From contig JAQFVV010000012.1 in NCBI GenBank assembly GCA_028023455.1, positions 7,104,499 to 7,168,498 on the forward strand: a stretch of DNA of 64,000 bases, read 5' to 3'. The notes beneath the pieces are model-generated. The model was not told the DNA's origin. It searched no databases and was given only the letters and a program-made list of their open reading frames with translations. The DNA comes from Epiperipatus broadwayi (Eukaryota; Onychophora; Udeonychophora; Euonychophora; Peripatidae). Shown piece by piece: positions 62,255 through 64,000 of the stretch. The number at the start of each line of letters is the position of its first letter. Within the stretch, counting starts at the first letter, position 1. Position numbers and translations under genes: made by a program.

Positions 62255-62980
62255 ATCTATATTTTGTAGATGATTTGGTCAGTTTTAAAAAGAATGTTTC
62301 ACAGTTTATGAAATATTGCAAAAGTTATCGGATTGAAGTAAGAAATTCATGCTTAGTGGATTTTCTCTGAAAAAAATAAAGATTGATAATGATGAATTAG
62401 AAGAAGTTAAAAATTACAAATACATTGATCAGATTATTAATATAAATGTAAACATAATGAATGAAATTAATCATAGTAATAAACTGGACAGGGTATTTTA
62501 GTAGAAATAACATAGAATTAAAAGGAAATATATATACATATTTAAAAAGAAAGATTGCTAAAAATATGTTTTACCAATTTTCACATCTAGTTCTGAGTCT
62601 TGGACAATTAACAGAAGAGCAATACAGAGACTTCAGACTGCCAAATGAGTAGAGAATAATATATTTAAGAGTATTAAGAATACCAAATTCAAATATAAAG
62701 ATGACAAATCAAGTTTCATTGACATCAGTGAAAGTATTAAGAGAGTGAAATGAGATTAGACTGATTATACTTCTAGAAGAAATGATAACAGATGGACAGT
62801 TGAAGTTTTCAATTGAATCCTGAAATTTATAAAAGGCATAGAAAAAGATAATATGTAAGATGAGTGGGGTAGTGTGTTGTTGAAAAAAAGATTAAAGATT
62901 GATAAAACTAGATTATACTTGGACCTTCACCCTTCAATGAATCAATAATGGTTGATAGTTATGATAATGATAAATAATCA
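62255..62980 (+). pseudogene. RTE-type LINE 3' half with catalytic box
   Basis: From about 62262 frames read IFVDDLVSFKKNVSQFMKY (the (Y/F)ADD region with A to V), then DNDELEEVKNYKYIDQIIN (the I..V..YKYLG..I box). The 63-codon frame 62461-62652 then carries the Y..F......S.SWT.N motif region out of frame, and downstream TDGQLKFSIES and related frames match RWT...L.W.P. The order is the same as in the minus-strand copy at 41745-42214. It ends in a GATAGTTATGATAATGAT-type tail near 62953-62972. Numerous indels. Confidence 0.75.
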
Positions 62981-63062
62981 TTAGTGTTTGTCTGAAGGTT
63001 TGTGCTGATATTTTAATGTTAATTATTTATTGGACTAATTCCACCATGTTATATTAAGAACT

Positions 63063-63563
63063 GAATGTCTTTAGAAAAATTTTAAACTTTATTTAAGATT
63101 TTCTAAATACATCCAGCTGTTAGTAATAACACACAGGTTAGTATTAAACACAAGGATTTGAATGATATTATTCTCTTTTTCAGGGGTTGTTGGCCTGACC
63201 AATGACAGTACTAGCATGGGAATCAAACCTAGATCTTTAGATTCTTGAATATTTAAGGTAATACTCTAACCAAATGAGATATTCTACCAAAGGCAACAAT
63301 CATTAGAAGTTCCATATACTTTTCTAAGAGAGTCCTCCTGATTTCTTCACTTTTTTAAAGATCAATGTTAATTAATGCCTTCTAGACATTAGATACAATC
63401 ACACTAGTTTGATTTATAGGATTATTAGCCATAGTCATGTGAGGTTTCTTTGAATTTTCTTTTTTTTTTTTGTCCTTTTTTTCTCTGTCCAACATTTTTG
63501 TAATTTCTCAATGAAACATGTGTTCATTTATACATGCATGATCTGCTACTTTGGATATGTCTG
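63063..63563 (-). mobile_element. ~500-bp SINE-like unit (copy 3, left arm of the foldback)
   Basis: The minus strand shows A-box-like ATCTCATTTGGTTAGAGTA and B-box-like AGGTTTGATTCCCATGC (about 63218-63234 on the plus strand), then TAGTACTGTCATTGGTCAGG, TAATAACACACAGG-complement words and the terminal hairpin (63063-63112). The tRNA-like core is internal, about 250 bp from the foldback centre, so the family has a long 5' extension unusual for a simple SINE. Confidence 0.75.
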
Positions 63564-63582
63564 ATGATTAGAAAAGAGAAAA

Positions 63583-64000
63583 CAGACATATTCAAAGTAG
63601 CAGCCCATTCATGTATCAATCAACAAATGTTTAATTGGGAGAATACAAAAATATTGTATAGAGAGAAAAAGTCTAAAAAAGAAAAGTCAAAGAATCTGCT
63701 GACATGACAATGGCAAATAATTGAATAAACTATCTTAGTATAATTTGTACATAATAGGACTGGAAGTCATTAACCTTGCTCTTAAAATAAGTGGAGAAAT
63801 CAGAAGGACCCTCATAGATAGGTATATGAAATGTATAATTCAATTGGTTAAAGTTCCAGATTCACTTTCCATATTAGTACTGTCACTGGTCAAGCTAGCA
63901 ATAACTGAAGAAGAGACAATAATATCACTTGAAACATAGTGTTAAATACTAATCTGTGAGCTACTACTAACTGCTGAATATATTTAGAAAGTTTAAGTAC
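63583..64000 (+). mobile_element. ~500-bp SINE-like unit (copy 4, right arm, truncated by window end)
   Basis: Matches the other copies from CATGTATCAATCAACAAATG onward. The tRNA-like core is partly deleted (CAATTGGTTAAAGTTCCAGATTC remains). The tail includes TAGTACTGTCACTGGTCAAG and stops inside the terminal hairpin at the window edge. The 64-codon frame 63745-63939 inside it is accidental. Confidence 0.75.

Larger units (their letters stand above)
63060..64000. repeat. Large foldback of the ~500-bp SINE-like unit, cut by the window end
   Basis: The centre is a 21-bp stem (63543-63563 with 63583-63603, one mismatch, 19-base loop). Homology continues outwards on both sides: through ATACATG words, TTTTTCTCT runs, GACATGACAATGGC versus its complement, TCCTCCTGATTTCTTCAC versus GAAATCAGAAGGACC, to the tRNA-like cores and the TGTCACTGG tails. 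The left arm is about 63060-63563 (minus orientation) and the right arm 63583 to the window end (plus orientation). Arm identity looks high but is imperfect. Single-orientation copies of the unit lie at 27640-28136 and 50941-51366. Confidence 0.85.

Overview
The window looks like intergenic or intronic DNA from an AT-rich invertebrate animal. I found no host protein-coding gene, tRNA, rRNA or snRNA gene that I would defend. The eukaryotic reading rests on the extreme A+T richness with no long ORFs (longest 165 codons), on remnants of several animal retroelement classes (RTE-type and Tx1/L1-type LINEs, a Penelope-like element, a Ty3/gypsy LTR element) and on several tRNA-derived SINE-like families. 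The species cannot be fixed from what is here; molluscs, annelids or chelicerates would all fit.

Layout. 1-8.6 kb: featureless AT-rich DNA, then blocks of a degenerate, G-poor ATT/ACT/ATC-type repeat. 8.6-13.4 kb: a possible hAT terminus and two RTE LINE pieces. 13.5-17 kb: a C-over-G skewed stretch carrying two copies of a very short tRNA-derived SINE, both with target-site duplications. 17.8-18.6 kb: a 312-bp-arm inverted repeat of an unnamed family. 19.2-20.6 kb: an array of a ~450-bp repeat that reverses direction in the middle and carries a hammerhead-like core motif. 22.4 kb: a perfect 51-bp-arm palindrome. 22.9 kb: a minisatellite. 24.2-25.0 kb: the 3' end of a minus-strand LINE. 27.6 kb: a ~500-bp SINE-like unit. 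28.3-30.3 kb: a probable solo LTR. 32.8-34.2 kb: a Penelope-like element with reverse transcriptase and probable GIY-YIG remnants. 35.6 kb: a 68-bp tandem repeat. 40.0-40.6 kb: another LINE 3' end. 41.7-42.2 kb: an RTE LINE 3' end.

The largest structure is 42.8-56.4 kb. I read it as one old, degraded Ty3/gypsy element on the minus strand. Two related flanks of about 1.66 kb (the LTRs) bracket a 6.4-kb interior with gag-like, reverse transcriptase, RNase H and integrase remnants in the right order. The upstream LTR was later broken by three insertions: a SINE-like unit at 50.9 kb, a short SINE at 52.2 kb and a ~3.3-kb LINE at 52.9-56.2 kb. Removing them restores the LTR to about the length of its partner. 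The right end (57-64 kb) holds more RTE LINE pieces and a large foldback of the ~500-bp SINE-like unit, which runs off the end of the window.

All coding remnants carry stops and frameshifts, so nothing here is likely to make an active protein. Identities were judged by eye from translations; no search was run.
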